Shown here: piece after piece, positions 1 through 12,400 of the stretch
Position numbering within the stretch: the stretch's first letter is position 1
Layout of the letters: each line of letters starts with the position of its first letter
Assembly: GCA_018881555.1 (NCBI GenBank)
Contig: JACAXG010000012.1
Coordinates: 10,946,181-11,010,180, forward strand
Reading direction: 5' to 3'
DNA: 64,000 nt
Origin: Amblyornis subalaris
Taxonomy: Eukaryota > Chordata > Aves > Passeriformes > Ptilonorhynchidae
Made by a program: the position numbers and the translations under genes
The notes under the pieces: model-generated
Database searches by the model: none
What the model saw: only the letters and a program-made list of their open reading frames with translations
What the model was told of the DNA's origin: nothing

Positions 1-3000
1 TATATGCCATGAATGAAATTGCTGCTGTGGCTGTCAGTGGGTTTTCACATTTGCTCCTTACACACCAAAGCAGTCAGATTTAATTGGTGAAAAGAAATGA
101 CAGTGGGCTCAGAAGCTGTAGAAGAGTTAGATTTAATGTTATATTAAAAATGAAAAGTTAACCTTGACTCCAAAACCTGCAGGAAAGCTGTGTGTGGAGA
201 GTAGAACAATACGTGTATTTTAAATAAACTACAATGTGTGTACATATTTTTTCAGATNAGAATGAGCTATGACAGAGGCACTTTTCTGCTTCGTAGATGA
301 GTAATTTTCAAGGATGTAAACTATAAATTTAATAAACTAAAAGAAAAATGGGAATGGTTTCTTGATATCTTTTCTTCTTATTAGAATTCTGCTTTGTTTA
401 GCTACTTCAAAAGTTGATTATAGAATGATTAAGTACTGCCACTCCACATTCAGCATTTCTGCTGTCAGACATCACAAAGCAGAATGGCTGGCTTAGCCTA
501 TAGAAGTTAGGCCAACACATGGTAACTCGGTTAGAAAATAGCAAAATACAACTGGGACACCCCCTCATTTCCCACACACACTGACCAATGAATAAATACT
601 CTCTACTGCTGGAAGGAACATTTCTCTCTAAGCCCTGAAAATGCGATTATGAGTCTAGAAGGAAAACTTTTTTTTTCCTGCTGGCTATTTCTTATCAGGA
701 GAAATACACGTGGCCACATATTCTGAGATCCCCCTCCGCACATATCTGAAAATTGATGTCCTCACGGTTGAGAGGCTGGAAACGCTCCCAGTGGGCTCTG
801 GTGTCCTGAGCAGCCTGTCAGGTAACGAACCTGAAGGCCAGAGGACTTTATTATGAGAGGGCATTCTGCAGAGAGAAATTATTTATTTCCAACACAATCT
901 GCTGGACTTTGTGCCCTCCATGAATGTTCCTCTAGGATGATGAAACCTTTGAAAAGTGCCTGGGAGGATGTCCTCACCCTCAGACATTGGTCAATTTACA
1001 AACATCCTTGCTATTCCTCTTTCTGTGGGGAGTTGCTGCTTGTGTTTTGTACATGAAAATTAATTTCGTTTCAAGTTGCAGCCATCTTACAGCACAGAGA
1101 AAACTGACATGTTTGAATAGCAAACTCTGCACAGGAAGCTTAACATGGCCTGACCCCTGTCTACATGGCTTTAAATAAAGNAAGTAATGACTACTCTCAA
1201 TATTAATTTCTAAGATTGTAATTGCTTTGTTAACAGAACTTAAAGTTTTGAAGCACAAAATAAAACTTTAAGAAAAGATCAGCTAGTTATTTTCATAATT
1301 TCTTTTTCTAAATCCCACTGTACTTTTGTGAGTGAAAATCTATTTGCAGAAAAATGCAAGCAAATTGTCAGTGATGTTTTACCTACCAGCAATTTAACAG
1401 CCCCATTCAATTCCCAAATGAAACTTGAAATAAAACACTACAAGTAGGTTAATTTGAGGGCCCACCATTTTCATTTCAAAAGCTTTTTTTAACATTAATT
1501 TGTCCTGAGGCATAAATGAAATATAGACAAACCGTATTAGATTTTAATTTGCTAAAAGTAGATTACAGGTCTTCTCCACAGAGATGCTGAACACTCAGTT
1601 CTCACAGAAGTAAACTTTTTTTCCCACGGTAAAGTCAGCAGTAGCAGGTATCTAGAGAACTGGTAAGGAGAGTATTTTCAAGGGGTTGACCTGTAAAGTG
1701 CAAACATTATGACTCTGAGCCCACAACATCAAACGAGTACAGAAGCGTAGGTTTAGCAGAGCTGGACTAGGCATACAGGTTAATTCTGCGTTTAATTGAA
1801 TGCTTGAATTCAGAGGATAACTCTTAATCCAATATTTAGGCTGAAAAAAACCTAAGCTCTCTCCCCCCACCCATCTTATTATTTGATGTGTTTATCTTGT
1901 CCTATGGAGTGACATTTCTCAAATCTGACCAACTTGAAGGACACACATACGTAGGAACACAGGGGAAGGGTCTCAAGACCACGGCTGTCTCCAAGTGACT
2001 GTTTTTAATTAGATTGAAGGACAAACTCTTTCCATATTAGGCTTTTTAGAGTTGGTAACCAAATAATGGTGCAGAAACCTCTTTCTGGAAGGAGGCTTTG
2101 AACCAGAAATGGTAAACAGAATAACCCTGGCTAGAAATCTAGAAGATAAACAACCGATCCAAGACCTTCAAAACTCCTGGCCTAGGCTTTGTTTTGCTGC
2201 TGTCCACCTCCATTGGTAAGGATTTGTTCCAACTGAAGGCAAAAAATGACACCCAAAACTTACCTCAGAATTGCCACNGAGGCCAATTTCCCTGGGGAAG
2301 AGTGGGTAGGAAGAAATTTCTTTGCCTTTAGCTCCTCTCCATACAAGAGTGGCTCCCATGGGACCATACTATAAAGGAATCTCCTGTTAGCCTGCATCCC
2401 TGACAGAAGTTTCTCAAGTGATNCTGCATGTGTCTGCTTTGAAGGAGGAAAAGTTTTCCTTTGAGAAGGAAAAGAATGACTCATTAGTCATTCTGACTCA
2501 GAATAACCATGAAGTTGATATGCATTCTCCAGCTCTTTCCTCATTATTATACTCAGCCTTGTGAAGGCTTCCAGGGTACCTGACAGAGGTAAGGTAGTCC
2601 ACTCCCACATCTTTCGCAGAGTTCTGTATGACTGCCAGTGAAAAAGGCCGGTTTCATTATTAACCATCAAGAGATTTCAAAAACCCTTACTCAGAATCCA
2701 AGAGTACTTGCTTTCCCTTCCTTACACTAGCAAGTCAATCTGAAACAAAACAACTTTCTTCTGAAAAAAAACCCCCAAACCTAGTTTTCTCTGAATCACA
2801 AATAAACATTTATGTTTAGTTATTAAAAACCCAAGTCTTTTTCACATAAGCATTCCACTCACTGATATCTTAGCCACAAAGCACTGAGTTTTATAGTGAT
2901 TCCTGTCTTTTTTTTTCTGGCTGGTTTCTTGTGATTTCTTTTTCTACTCTACTTGGTCTGAAATACAGTTTCTGAACTGCAAAGCATAGAAACACAAGGT

Positions 3001-6000
3001 TGTAAAGCAAAAACTAGGAGTCTTCTCCTTAAGTGAGCTGTTTTCAATTTAGATAAATGCATAATATTACCATGGTATTCTCTGCTACCCTGCAGTTATT
3101 ATGGAGAACACCTGCTACATACTCTGGGGTCATTATTTGGTGATCCAAGGCAAATGACAGGTTGCTAAGGGTAACCACCTTACAATCGGTCCCTGTAATC
3201 ACATATGATTCATGTAAAATACTGATTAATAAGAAATTAACCAAGAAACTGCTTCTATGAGTTCACATGAGAATCTTAAAAAATGTCTTCCACAGGAGGG
3301 AACAGGAAGGAATCTACTTTTCCTCTAAAAGAATTACTTGTCCGCCTCATGTTTCATCCATGTTTTCAGATTTAAAAGCCTGCACTCCACCAGCTGCATC
3401 TGAACTTATTCTCTCCTGTTGGAAGACTCTTCCTCACTGCTTTGGCAGGGGGAGATCTATAAATGGCTTATTTTCCTCATCATTTGAGGAATCAATGTGA
3501 GATACAGGCAAGATACAGACTTGCACGCCTGGTTAGTGTAAAAGGACAACGGTATCACCCAATGAAGCAATAAATGAGCCAACAAACATATTAAACCCAA
3601 AGAATAAAAAATCCAGTAACAGAAACCAATTTTAAACACAGATAATCAGAATTAGATGAAAAGGGAGCAGCCTTCCCTGTCCTCCCACACAACTATACAA
3701 CCTCTCAAGAACTCTTTTTTAACCTAAAACACCTTCAGTTGTAGTTTCCAGTACCTATATGCAACTAAGATCATATATATATTAAGAGCCTGAAGAAATT
3801 TCCAAAACATACATAAACTGAGTACAATTTAGAGTCCACTTAGCTTTTACTGACAAAAGCATGTGACTGCAAGCATATGTATATCGCAGGCATTCTGCAA
3901 GGAGTTCTTCACAGGGCACTCTTAGCCTGAGGGCTGCTTCAAATTATATGGAGAAAAGCATTTTAGGGTTTCATCCTGAAAACCAGGTGATTTGAGGATA
4001 GCATAGCTTGAGGAAGCTATTCTATCATTGAGGTGTCGCTAAGAAAAAGTTGGAAATGAGGATGGTGATTCCAGNTTGCCAAAGGAAAACTGAGAAGCTT
4101 TAAAAGATCATGCTGTACCCAATCCTGGTAGCAGAAGCATGTTAGATCTGTCAGACAACAGAAACCTGAAAAAAACCCCAAACCAATTAAAACTCTCCAC
4201 TGTCCACCAAAAGAAGGAAGTCTTATCTCTGGTCTGCAGGACTGATGGAACTGCAGCAAGTGCTGGCTCTAGGAAAGCCAGTTGTGGAAGGCACAGAAAA
4301 CAAGAATAACATCTTGACAGCTATATTTGCATTTTTGCCTTTGAGGAAACACATGCTACCAAGCTTTCCAGAATCATCTTAGAGTGAAATACATTCCCTT
4401 CAGTAGAGTTTGAAGGATTTCTTTGCTGTGCTTTATNATTATGAAATAGGATTCTGCTAGAAACTGCATTTTCTTCTTGGAATATAGGAAACCACAATAT
4501 CAAGTACACTCTGAGAGCAAACAAGAAATCACTCCAGGCAAAACATCTTTTTTCCTGCCCCAGAAGTGAAATGAGAGGTTATAGCTTTTAAGTTGTGCTG
4601 GTACATTTATTTCTCAATCATAGTGCCATCATATTCAGGGTTGGATTCATTACAGTTTAGGCATTTACTTCATTTGTAACTGGAGTTACAAATCCAGTAA
4701 GAGAGAGGAAAGGCACCAAACAACAAATGCTTTGGATCCAAGGAAGGCTAGAGCCCTGATCTTTTAAGTTATTTTAACAAGATAAAAATCAGCAACACAT
4801 TGCTGATGTTCCTCTAGTGCATCCTATTCTTCCTCCGTGTAAAGATCCCTGATCTTATTTGAAAAGGTCTGTTTCAAAGACCAGTAAAGCCAGTGGGGAT
4901 CACTATGATTTGATCTGTTTTATGGTACAAATGTAAACTTTGTATCACATTTTTTCCTTGGAAAAAAAACCCAAACTTTCATTGGTGTAATTTTATGGAG
5001 ACTATTAACACAAGGATGACTAGGGTTTTCAAAAGTACCTAAAAGAGGCAGATTCCCACTAACTTAATGGAAATTTAATAGGAATTGGGCATTTCACTCC
5101 AGAGGTCTCTGAAAATCGTAACCAAAAGCCGCAACTCACCAGTATTCTCTCTTTACGATATTTTTTCATGTTTCTGTGTATTTCCATCTACTTGCAGCCA
5201 TAATGGCNGAGTAAAGCTAAGAAAAACAATTTACAATAACTGTGTGCACTGCATTGTTGCTTCTTCATTCCAGATCCCCAGAACTCTCCCAGATGTGCAT
5301 TTACCATGAGTAAATTACTGAGGTCTGAAGCAACTGTTAAATTAATTTAGCACTGGAAAATTAAAGAGAGCTATCACTGTATAACAGCAGTAGGGGAAAG
5401 TTGCTTATTATTTACCTGGAGTAATTTGAAAAATGCTTACAAGCCCTTATTCAATTTCACTACTTTGCCTAAACATAACACAGNTACCAATTGCTACTGA
5501 GGATAAGAAAGTTGAAGGCATAACAAGTGTGTGCTATTTGTAATTTACAAATTTAATTTAATACCAGTGGTGTAGACACAAATATTAGAATATTGTAAGT
5601 TAGCCAGAATATAAGAAGCATAAAGAGAAAATGATTCTAACATTACGTGCATGGGTGTTGGAAAACAGCACTGACACTACTTATTCTCCAGCATATTGGA
5701 CATAAAACTTCTACAAATGCTCCTAAAAATGCAAGCACGAACAAGAGTCCTCTGAAATCCAGACTGAATACTTCACTGAGACTTAGAATACACTCTTTGT
5801 CAGTCCAAGCCCAGATGCTTTGCAATTTTACTTCTCCCATCCTTTCATGTAACAGCCTACCTTGGACTTAAAAAAAAAAGGACTACCAAAGGGATTTAAT
5901 AAAATTCTTCACTAGTTTGTGCCCAAGGCACTAATCTTTCTTCCAGTCTTTCTCAAAATTGCTCCATCCACAGGCANAGAATATTCTCTTTCAGCTTTGA

Positions 6001-7138
6001 GGATGCCTCTTTCAGTTCTGTGAGCTTTAGCTGTGGATGCATCTAGCGACAAGTGATAGCTGAAAGGAAAGAACTAGAACTTGAAGGAACTGCAGCTCTA
6101 CCTGTTACCTCTNCAAAACAATCAGACTTTCATTAGTCAAATAGGACACATGAAGCTGAAACCAGGATTCTGCATAGCAAAACTAAACCCTTGTGTAGTC
6201 TGTCACATCTAACAGGACAGGTTCTTGAATTGCAAGTCAGGAGTCTGGACTTAAGTTCTTGCCTTGCCATGAGATCAGAGGCAAATCAGCTCAGTTGTCT
6301 GTCCTCTGTTTCTTCAATCTTTTTTCTGCTTTAACTCTTTAGGTTATAAGATTTTTGGCAAGGAATCCCCTTTCCCACTTCACATGCCTCAATTAACAGA
6401 GCCCTAGTATCAGACAAAACTTGCATACTTCATAGTAATAAAAAAGATGTTCATGATAAAAGAACGAAAACACACTCATTTTCCCACAAGTTTTCAGTGC
6501 TATACCTCGCTTGCTTTAGTTAGTGGAATGTTCTGGCAAACTTTTACAACCTGCACAGTTTATTTATAGTTAATAGAACTCAGTGCAGGTGGGAAGGCTG
6601 CTGGTGTCCGTTTGCTGTGAAGACAGCAATAAGGAAACTTGAAACAATATAAGAAAAAAATTGAAATGTGTTGATAACACTCGATGGCAATATTTGCCTG
6701 TCCACACTTTTAATAACTAGTTGTGAACTAGAAGAATAAGAGCTATTTGAATATTAAATCAGATGGAAGATTTCTGACAGACTAATGTACATTACAGACC
6801 ACATAAGCTTACTGAGACTTTTGAGATGTACTGATGAACACTGAAGCTGGGACAGGTGATAACAGTCTCTGAATTAAGTATCAAAGCTAAATGCTATTTA
6901 TTTCCTTAATCAGTCACAGTTAAGCCATTTCTTCATTTATAAGCCATGTTTGATTTAAATAGTGATAAAATTTTGAAAAAAATTATAGTATAGAGCTTGA
7001 GAGTTTCAAGTCTGTTTCTCACCATTATATTAATGAATATAAACAGAAAATATATGTTAGACTTTTCAAACCATAGGTTAATTTCAGTGCTTGTTCCATT
7101 CTTTACATTCTCATCCAGATAAAGGATGAGATCACAGA
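1..7138. other. Unique AT-rich non-coding DNA
   Basis: No gene, RNA gene or recognisable mobile element was seen on either strand. Open frames are under about 100 codons, overlap in several frames, and show no domain or codon pattern. Short homopolymers are present, such as a T-run near 667 and an A-run near 5870, and four A-tract/C-tract motifs occur at 2764, 2825, 4169 and 4962 (see findings). Very old repeats too diverged to see by eye could be present. Confidence 0.6.
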
Positions 7139-7187
7139 TGCAAACAATGTTTGTTTGCAATGACAGAACAGAACAATATGTTCTGTT
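7139..7187. repeat. Two adjacent perfect inverted repeats (twin hairpins)
   Basis: The first hairpin has arms TGCAAACAA (7139-7147) and TTGTTTGCA (7151-7159) around a 3-base loop. The second has arms AACAGAACA (7167-7175) and TGTTCTGTT (7179-7187) around the loop ATA. Both have 9-bp perfect stems and 3-base loops, and 7 bp separates them. They lie about 70 bp beyond the 3' tail of the minus-strand CR1. No function is known; the stems are read directly from the sequence. Confidence 0.85.
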
Positions 7188-7259
7188 AAGATTGGACAAA
7201 AAATAAATCAGTGAATAACTCTTTAAAGAGCTTATTCCTTCAATACATTAACAGTTCTC

Positions 7260-8575
7260 AGAATCATAGAATCATTTAGGTTGGAATAGACCTAAAAGAA
7301 CATCAAGTCCACCACTAAACCAAGTGCCACAACTACAGTCTTCTAAATGCCTCCAAGGATGGTGACTCAATGACTTCCTTGGGCAACCTGACCAACATTT
7401 AGGTAAAGAAATTTTTCCTAAGATCCAATCAAAACCTCCCCTGGGGCAACTTGAGACCATTTCCTCTCACTTGTTACCTGGGAGAAAAGANTGACACATG
7501 CCTCACTACAACCCTCTTTCAGGCAGTTGTAGAGAGCAATAAGGTCCCCCCTTGAGCCTCTTTTTCTCCAGGATAAGCACCCCCAGCTCCCTCAGCTGGT
7601 CCTCACAGGGCTTGTTCAGACTTCTCCAGACTCCTCACCAGCTCCCTGCCTTTCTCTGGACACACTCCAGCACCTCAGTGTCTTTCTTGTAGAGAGGTGC
7701 TCAGAACTGGACACAGCACTTGGGATGAGGCATCACCAGTGCCCAGTACAATCGCTTCCCTGGTCCTGCTGGCCATACTATTGCTGATACAGGCCAGGAT
7801 GCCATTGGCCTCCTTGGCCACCTAGGCACATGNTGGCTCAAGTTCTGCTGTTTGTTACCAGGTCCCTTTCCTCTGGGCAGCTTTCCAGCCGCTCTCACCA
7901 AGCCTATAGTGCTGCACAGGGTTGCTGTGACCCAAGTGCAGGACCGGACCTGCCTCTTTGCCCTGAACCTCACACGGTTGGCCTTGGCCATTGATCCAGT
8001 CCATCCAGGTGCCTCTGCAGAGCCTTCCTACCCTCTAGATGATCAACACTGCTGCCCAATTTGATGTCATCTGCAAACTGACTAAGGGTGTGCTTGATCC
8101 CCTCACCCAGATCATTGATAAAGATATTAAACAGGACTGGCTTCATGACATCCCTTGGCAAGACCACTTGTGACCGGCCACTGATTCAGTGTAACTCCTT
8201 TCACCACTACTCTCTGGAAGTGTGACATTTTTCTCCCCAGTGAACAGTGCACCTGTCCAAACAGGCAGCCCATTTCTCTGAGAGAATGCTGTGGGAAATG
8301 GTGTCAATGTCATTACTAAAGTCAAGGCAGACAAAATCCACAGCCTTTCCTTCATCCACTAAGTGGGTCACTGTCATAAGATGAGATCAAGTTGGTCAAG
8401 CAGGACCTGCCTTTCATAAACTCATGCTGGCTGGGCCTGATCCCCAGGTTGCTCTGCACGTGCCATATTATGACTGAAGTGATCAAAATGATCTGCTCCG
8501 TAACCTTCCCTGGCACAGGAGTCAGACTGACCTTGCTAACCTGATCTTGCCAATGCATTATTGAGTCAAATGTAG
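7260..8575 (-). mobile_element. CR1 LINE copy, 5'-truncated, minus strand
   Basis: The plus-strand start holds the reverse complement of the CR1 3' terminus: imperfect copies of the terminal 8-mer ATTCTATG seen as repeated AATCATAG, followed by the typical TTAGGTTGGAATAGACC region. Going up in coordinate, the sequence passes through the 3' UTR and the C-terminal part of ORF2 into the reverse-transcriptase domain, and similarity fades near 8560-8575. The copy is therefore a 5'-truncated insertion of about 1.3 kb, as is usual for CR1, which primes reverse transcription at its 3' end and often stops early. It is an old, dead copy carrying frameshifts and stops. Upstream CR1 sequence (5' UTR, ORF1, endonuclease) is absent. 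No flanking target duplication was recognised. Confidence 0.93.
7850..8558 (-). pseudogene. Decayed CR1 ORF2 reverse transcriptase fragment
   Basis: This is the remnant of the CR1 reverse-transcriptase domain, which copies the LINE RNA into DNA at the target site. On the minus strand, 8352-8558 encodes a segment with the CR1-typical QHEFMKGRSCLTNLIS block. The following VDEGKAVDF block near 8330-8359 lies in a different frame. Segment 7970-8167 then holds FINDL and the catalytic FADD box (8066-8077; both Asp codons intact) followed by LEGRKALQR. The stretch below about 7990 is again in the first frame. At least two frameshifts and intervening stops therefore break the gene. The N-terminal endonuclease domain is missing. 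It cannot encode a working enzyme. Confidence 0.9.
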
Positions 8576-8894
8576 CACTCCTCTTTGTTATGACAGGTGT
8601 TTTGGCTTTTAGAGGGAAAGAACTGCAAATATTAGGAAGCAGATGAAATTCAAGATAATCTTCTGTTTCCTTTCAGTGCACAGAAATCCATCAACATACA
8701 CCAGAGGAGAGAAAGTTTGCAAGACAGATAAAGACTATGATTTTTGTCGCTGTTTTGGAATCATTTAAGAGGAAACCTTTGGGGGAAATAATGGAACAGA
8801 AAAAAGAATCTTAAAGGACATACTGTAGTGAGACATGACCAGGAATAATTACAGAGTTCCATCCAGCAGTGATATTACANAGTCCTGTGAAGAA
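8576..8894. other. Spacer between two CR1 copies
   Basis: This short AT-rich stretch separates the truncated 5' end of the minus-strand CR1 from the plus-strand CR1 tail. Part of it may belong to the body of the plus-strand copy, but no block could be matched with confidence. No gene is seen. Confidence 0.5.
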
Positions 8895-8958
8895 GAGGGT
8901 GTTGAACTCTATGATTCTTATGGGTCCCTTCTAACTTGACATATTCTACAGTTCTATG
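8895..8958 (+). mobile_element. CR1 LINE 3' tail, plus strand
   Basis: The sequence reads like the CR1 3' end in sense orientation: GTTGAACTCTATGATTCTTA, then GGTCCCTTCTAACTTGACAT, then a terminal pair of 8-mers, ATTCTACA and GTTCTATG, which are imperfect copies of the CR1 terminal repeat ATTCTRTG. Only about 65 bp is clear; upstream sequence is too diverged to call. It is an independent insertion from the larger CR1 at 7260-8575, being in the opposite orientation and ending with its own 3' terminus. Lineage within CR1 is not assigned. Confidence 0.82.
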
Positions 8959-9059
8959 ATATGAATTGAGATGAGCAGTTTACCGAGTCACACTTGCCTT
9001 TGACATCATCATACCCTGTTACGGACAATGTAGTCTGATACACTCGGATTTGCAGCACT

Positions 9060-9065
9060 GAGGAC
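9060..9065. repeat. Target-site duplication, left copy
   Basis: GAGGAC lies immediately before the LTR and is repeated exactly after it at 9397-9402. A 6-bp duplication is the size typical of class II (ERVK-type) avian endogenous retroviruses. Confidence 0.8.
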
Positions 9066-9230
9066 TGNGGCTGCTGAAAAGCTGTTGGCAGAGAGGCCTT
9101 CTAACTTTCCCAGGCAAAACTATTATAAACAATCCTAGGAGTTTTTATAAATTAACTAAGCTTCGTGCAGCTGTGCTTGCTACCATTTTAGCTTAGGTAA
9201 ATATTTTGGAATAGGTGTTGTTAGAATTGA

Positions 9231-9313
9231 CCAATGAACTTGGTAGGTGGATGACCAAGGGTCCAATAGACTCTTGACATTTCTATAAACTTCAAGCAAG
9301 CTAAGGGATATAA
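9231..9313 (+). promoter_or_regulatory. LTR U3 promoter elements (CCAAT, TATA)
   Basis: CCAAT occurs at 9231-9235 and 9263-9267 and TATAA at 9309-9313. The second CCAAT is 46 bp upstream of the TATA box, a normal promoter spacing. In a retroviral LTR this drives transcription rightward. Whether the solo LTR still acts as a promoter for flanking DNA is unknown. Confidence 0.5.
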
Positions 9314-9331
9314 GCCGCTCTGTATAATAAT

Positions 9332-9337
9332 AATAAA
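9332..9337 (+). terminator. LTR polyadenylation signal AATAAA
   Basis: AATAAA lies 23 bp downstream of the TATA box start within a run of AATAATAATAAA. It is followed by a T- and G-containing stretch that could act as the downstream element. Its position fits the R/U5 part of the LTR. Confidence 0.55.
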
Positions 9338-9396
9338 CTTCGCATCACTTTGTTCTCCCTGGACTCTCTGTCGTATTTCTTGGGACACTTGCGACA

Positions 9397-9402
9397 GAGG
9401 AC
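9397..9402. repeat. Target-site duplication, right copy
   Basis: GAGGAC directly follows the terminal ACA of the LTR and matches the left copy at 9060-9065 exactly. Confidence 0.8.
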
Positions 9403-12400
9403 TGCACAAAAGTCAGGGCAACAGAAATTCAGGCTCAAGTGCCTATAATTTTTTTTTAAGGAGAAATGGAAATGAAATATTAGGCTGAAATACTACTGCT
9501 ATATATAATATGGNAGGACTTCAGCTTTACTGCCTTTGTAGACTCCAGTCAACATTTCTCAATCCTTTTACTGTTCTTCAGTACCGACTGTGTCGGTGAG
9601 AAAGTTCAGCTTAATAGCTTCAGTTCTTCAGAAACACCAGATTCCTAAAGCACCTCAACCAGCTCATAATACACTCCTAAAGATGCAGCTTCATGAGTTC
9701 TATGTTTACAGTGACTTAGTAATACTGCAAAGCAAACCAACACATCAACTTTACCCAAGCTCTCAAAAGNTATAATTATTTTACTTCAGATAGCAAACAT
9801 AAGGGGGTGGTGGAGATTGCATCATGCTTTTCCTTGCCATGCTGGGACATATCTAAGATTTTAATAATCCTCCTCCACCAGCCTATTCTGACTCATGTGC
9901 TTCCTACTGTCATTCCTTTGTAACGACTTTATTGCTTCTCCATTCAGTNTAGGGTAAATCCCGGGAAACCGGTGTCCACAGCAGCCACCTGGCTCCACTG
10001 TTTTGTCAGATGAACACCTACTCCTGGGAACCAATAGCTCCCAGGGCTGCAGGTGCAGTCACAGCCTTAAAGGCTCCAACCTACACNTCATTAGCATAAG
10101 CCAGTAATAAAATACATCATTCAGAAACCACAGTCCAAGTCATACAGTGAAACTGAAATTCAGGCTTCCTTTCACAACAGCTTCCCTGAAGCTTGATGAC
10201 TAAAAATAAAAGGCAACATGCATTCATAAATTGGAGTCAATTAGGGATTACTAATATAGCTAGAAGAAAAATTAATAGTATATGGCCATAACAAGTTATA
10301 ATTCTCTCTAAAATATGCACTTCTACATGTAATTTAGTACGGTTTCCATTTCCTATAACTGAAAGAGAGAAGATTCTATAATACGGTAGAATGACCTGGT
10401 AAAAAAATTGGCTTATTCATTGGAAGCAGGCATCTCTCTTTTGCACAGGCCTTTGGGCTATTCAGCAATATTTGACTCATAATATCCTTGTTCTCCTACT
10501 ATAAAATGCTTGTGTATAATAATTCTTTCCAATAAACTCTGTTTTTCATCTTTTAAATGTTTACTTCCTCAATATAAAACCTAAAATCCTTCAAAAGACC
10601 GTTGCTTTAAGAAATGGTTCCATCCTTCACTGCAGATCATCATATTAAAATGTGAGAGTAGTACATGAGAGCTAAAATAAAGGTCAGCAGAGGGGAAGTG
10701 CTTTTAGCAAAAAAGCACATTTAGAACAGATAGTTAAAAGCATGGATGCTTTTGCAAAATAGAAGAAATGATAGAGAAAACAACTTGTTCAGAAAAAGCA
10801 GTTGTGAGTTCCTTGAGAGATGTTTTTTACAATCACTGTCAGTGTAAAAAAGGCTGTTGGGATATCTGTAAGCTCTTACTTGTATTTTACATGTTGGCTG
10901 ATTGACTGTCTGATACTAAAGAAACATATTAGACCAATAGAAAGCCTCTCCAAAAGCTTTTCGTGAGGCACGTGTGTTTTGAAAACTGCACTAGTTTTTC
11001 CATTTTAAATAATTCTTGTTTTGGTTGTGTATGAAGATTTGCTTTATGTTAGGGCAAAACATTAGTGGGAAATTAGTGGTTAGTGGGAAACCCCTGCTAC
11101 AAACATTCTATTTAAGTGCAAGTTTCACCANAAGATTGTTTTTAACAACTCTACACATACAGTACTAGATACAAATACTCTGTACTGCTTCTCTTAGAAA
11201 AAAAAAACCAGCATTAAATCTGCTGCTTTTTCTCAACTCTGCAGCAGGAGACTGATGTCCTGCTACCATTGAATGGTGAGAGCTGTGCTCCTAAACAGGA
11301 TAGACTTGTGTTCAATTCTGTGTAAAGAGTACAGAACTATGCCTTTGAAACAAACTTTTAATTGCAGCCTGTCTAATAATGCATTAAACTTAATCTACAG
11401 AGTTCTGTCAGAACAACTAAGGACAATAAAGAAGTATTTTCAGTGATAACATGGGGAATCTTTAAGGGATTTTTGAAAAAGCTATCACAGAACNGTGGGC
11501 TGTAACTCACAGGGGTTTGAAATAATACCATGTTTAGAATGTCACATTGTGCCTGGATTTCATTACACAACTTATGCTGATGAGTTCAGAATTTACACGT
11601 AACATAAAAGTTTATTTCTGATTTAAGTATTTTTAACTGTAAAACAGNGTCAAAGAACGAAATAGACAGACAAACATACATTTAAGAAAAGTAAGGGGGG
11701 AGATAATACATTTATTGTTTTTCTTCTTTGAACTTCTATTAAGAAACAACTGAACATTCCTGTTTATCCACTGAATTAGATATACAAATATCCACTGATT
11801 TGATAAACAACCTGTAATTTGCATTTCAGAGAGACTCTATTGACTCTTATTGAGTTAAAATGGATATCGAGGTTAGAACTTTCATAGGAAAGTGTCAAAC
11901 ACAGATTTTGGTGGGGTGAAAAAGAAATCCAAACCAGAAAAGCCCCATGCAACTGTTGTGGTTCTTTCATCTGAAAAGATGAAAGTGCAAGTGAAGATCT
12001 AACTCACATNGTGCTATAAATAGCACCAGGAAATAATTTGCAGAAGAATAATGACTTCCATCACTGCAGAAAGAAAGGAATATGGTGCTGTTAGTCTTCA
12101 GCAGCTGTTTTTCATGAGGTTAACAACTCTATGGCCATTTGCTTTGAGGGAAGTTGCCCCATACAGCCCTGCTTACTTGATCATGCAAAGGTTTGAGTAA
12201 CCTACATAAGGAAACAGAAATGTTTCTTACAGTGTTTTAACTTTACATAGATCCTTATGTGTCATTTCCATTTCCACATGAACCATGTGTCATTTCCAGT
12301 GAGTTACTATGGATGCATTACTAACTTAATACTCAGTTTGTGATGAAAGAAAAAAGTTGAACATTTTTTCCCTTTCATTTTTAATTTAAGAAATACAAAG

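Larger units (their letters stand above)
9066..9396 (+). mobile_element. Solo LTR of an endogenous retrovirus, ERVK-like
   Basis: This 331-bp element begins TGN and ends ACA, so it has the TG...CA termini expected of an LTR. It is bounded by perfect 6-bp direct repeats, GAGGAC, at 9060-9065 and 9397-9402. Internally it has LTR order on the plus strand: CCAAT motifs at 9231 and 9263, a TATAA box at 9309, an AATAAA signal at 9332, and a pyrimidine-rich U5-like end. No gag, pol or env sequence and no second LTR is adjacent, so it is a solo LTR, the usual product of recombination between the two LTRs of a provirus. The 6-bp duplication favours class II (ERVK); subfamily is not assigned. The third base is an N, so the TGT terminus cannot be confirmed. 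It carries no coding capacity. Confidence 0.88.

Noticed and set aside
9066..9396. A full provirus with coding genes
   Set aside because: Only one LTR is present, target duplications flank it directly, and no gag, pol or env similarity was seen nearby.
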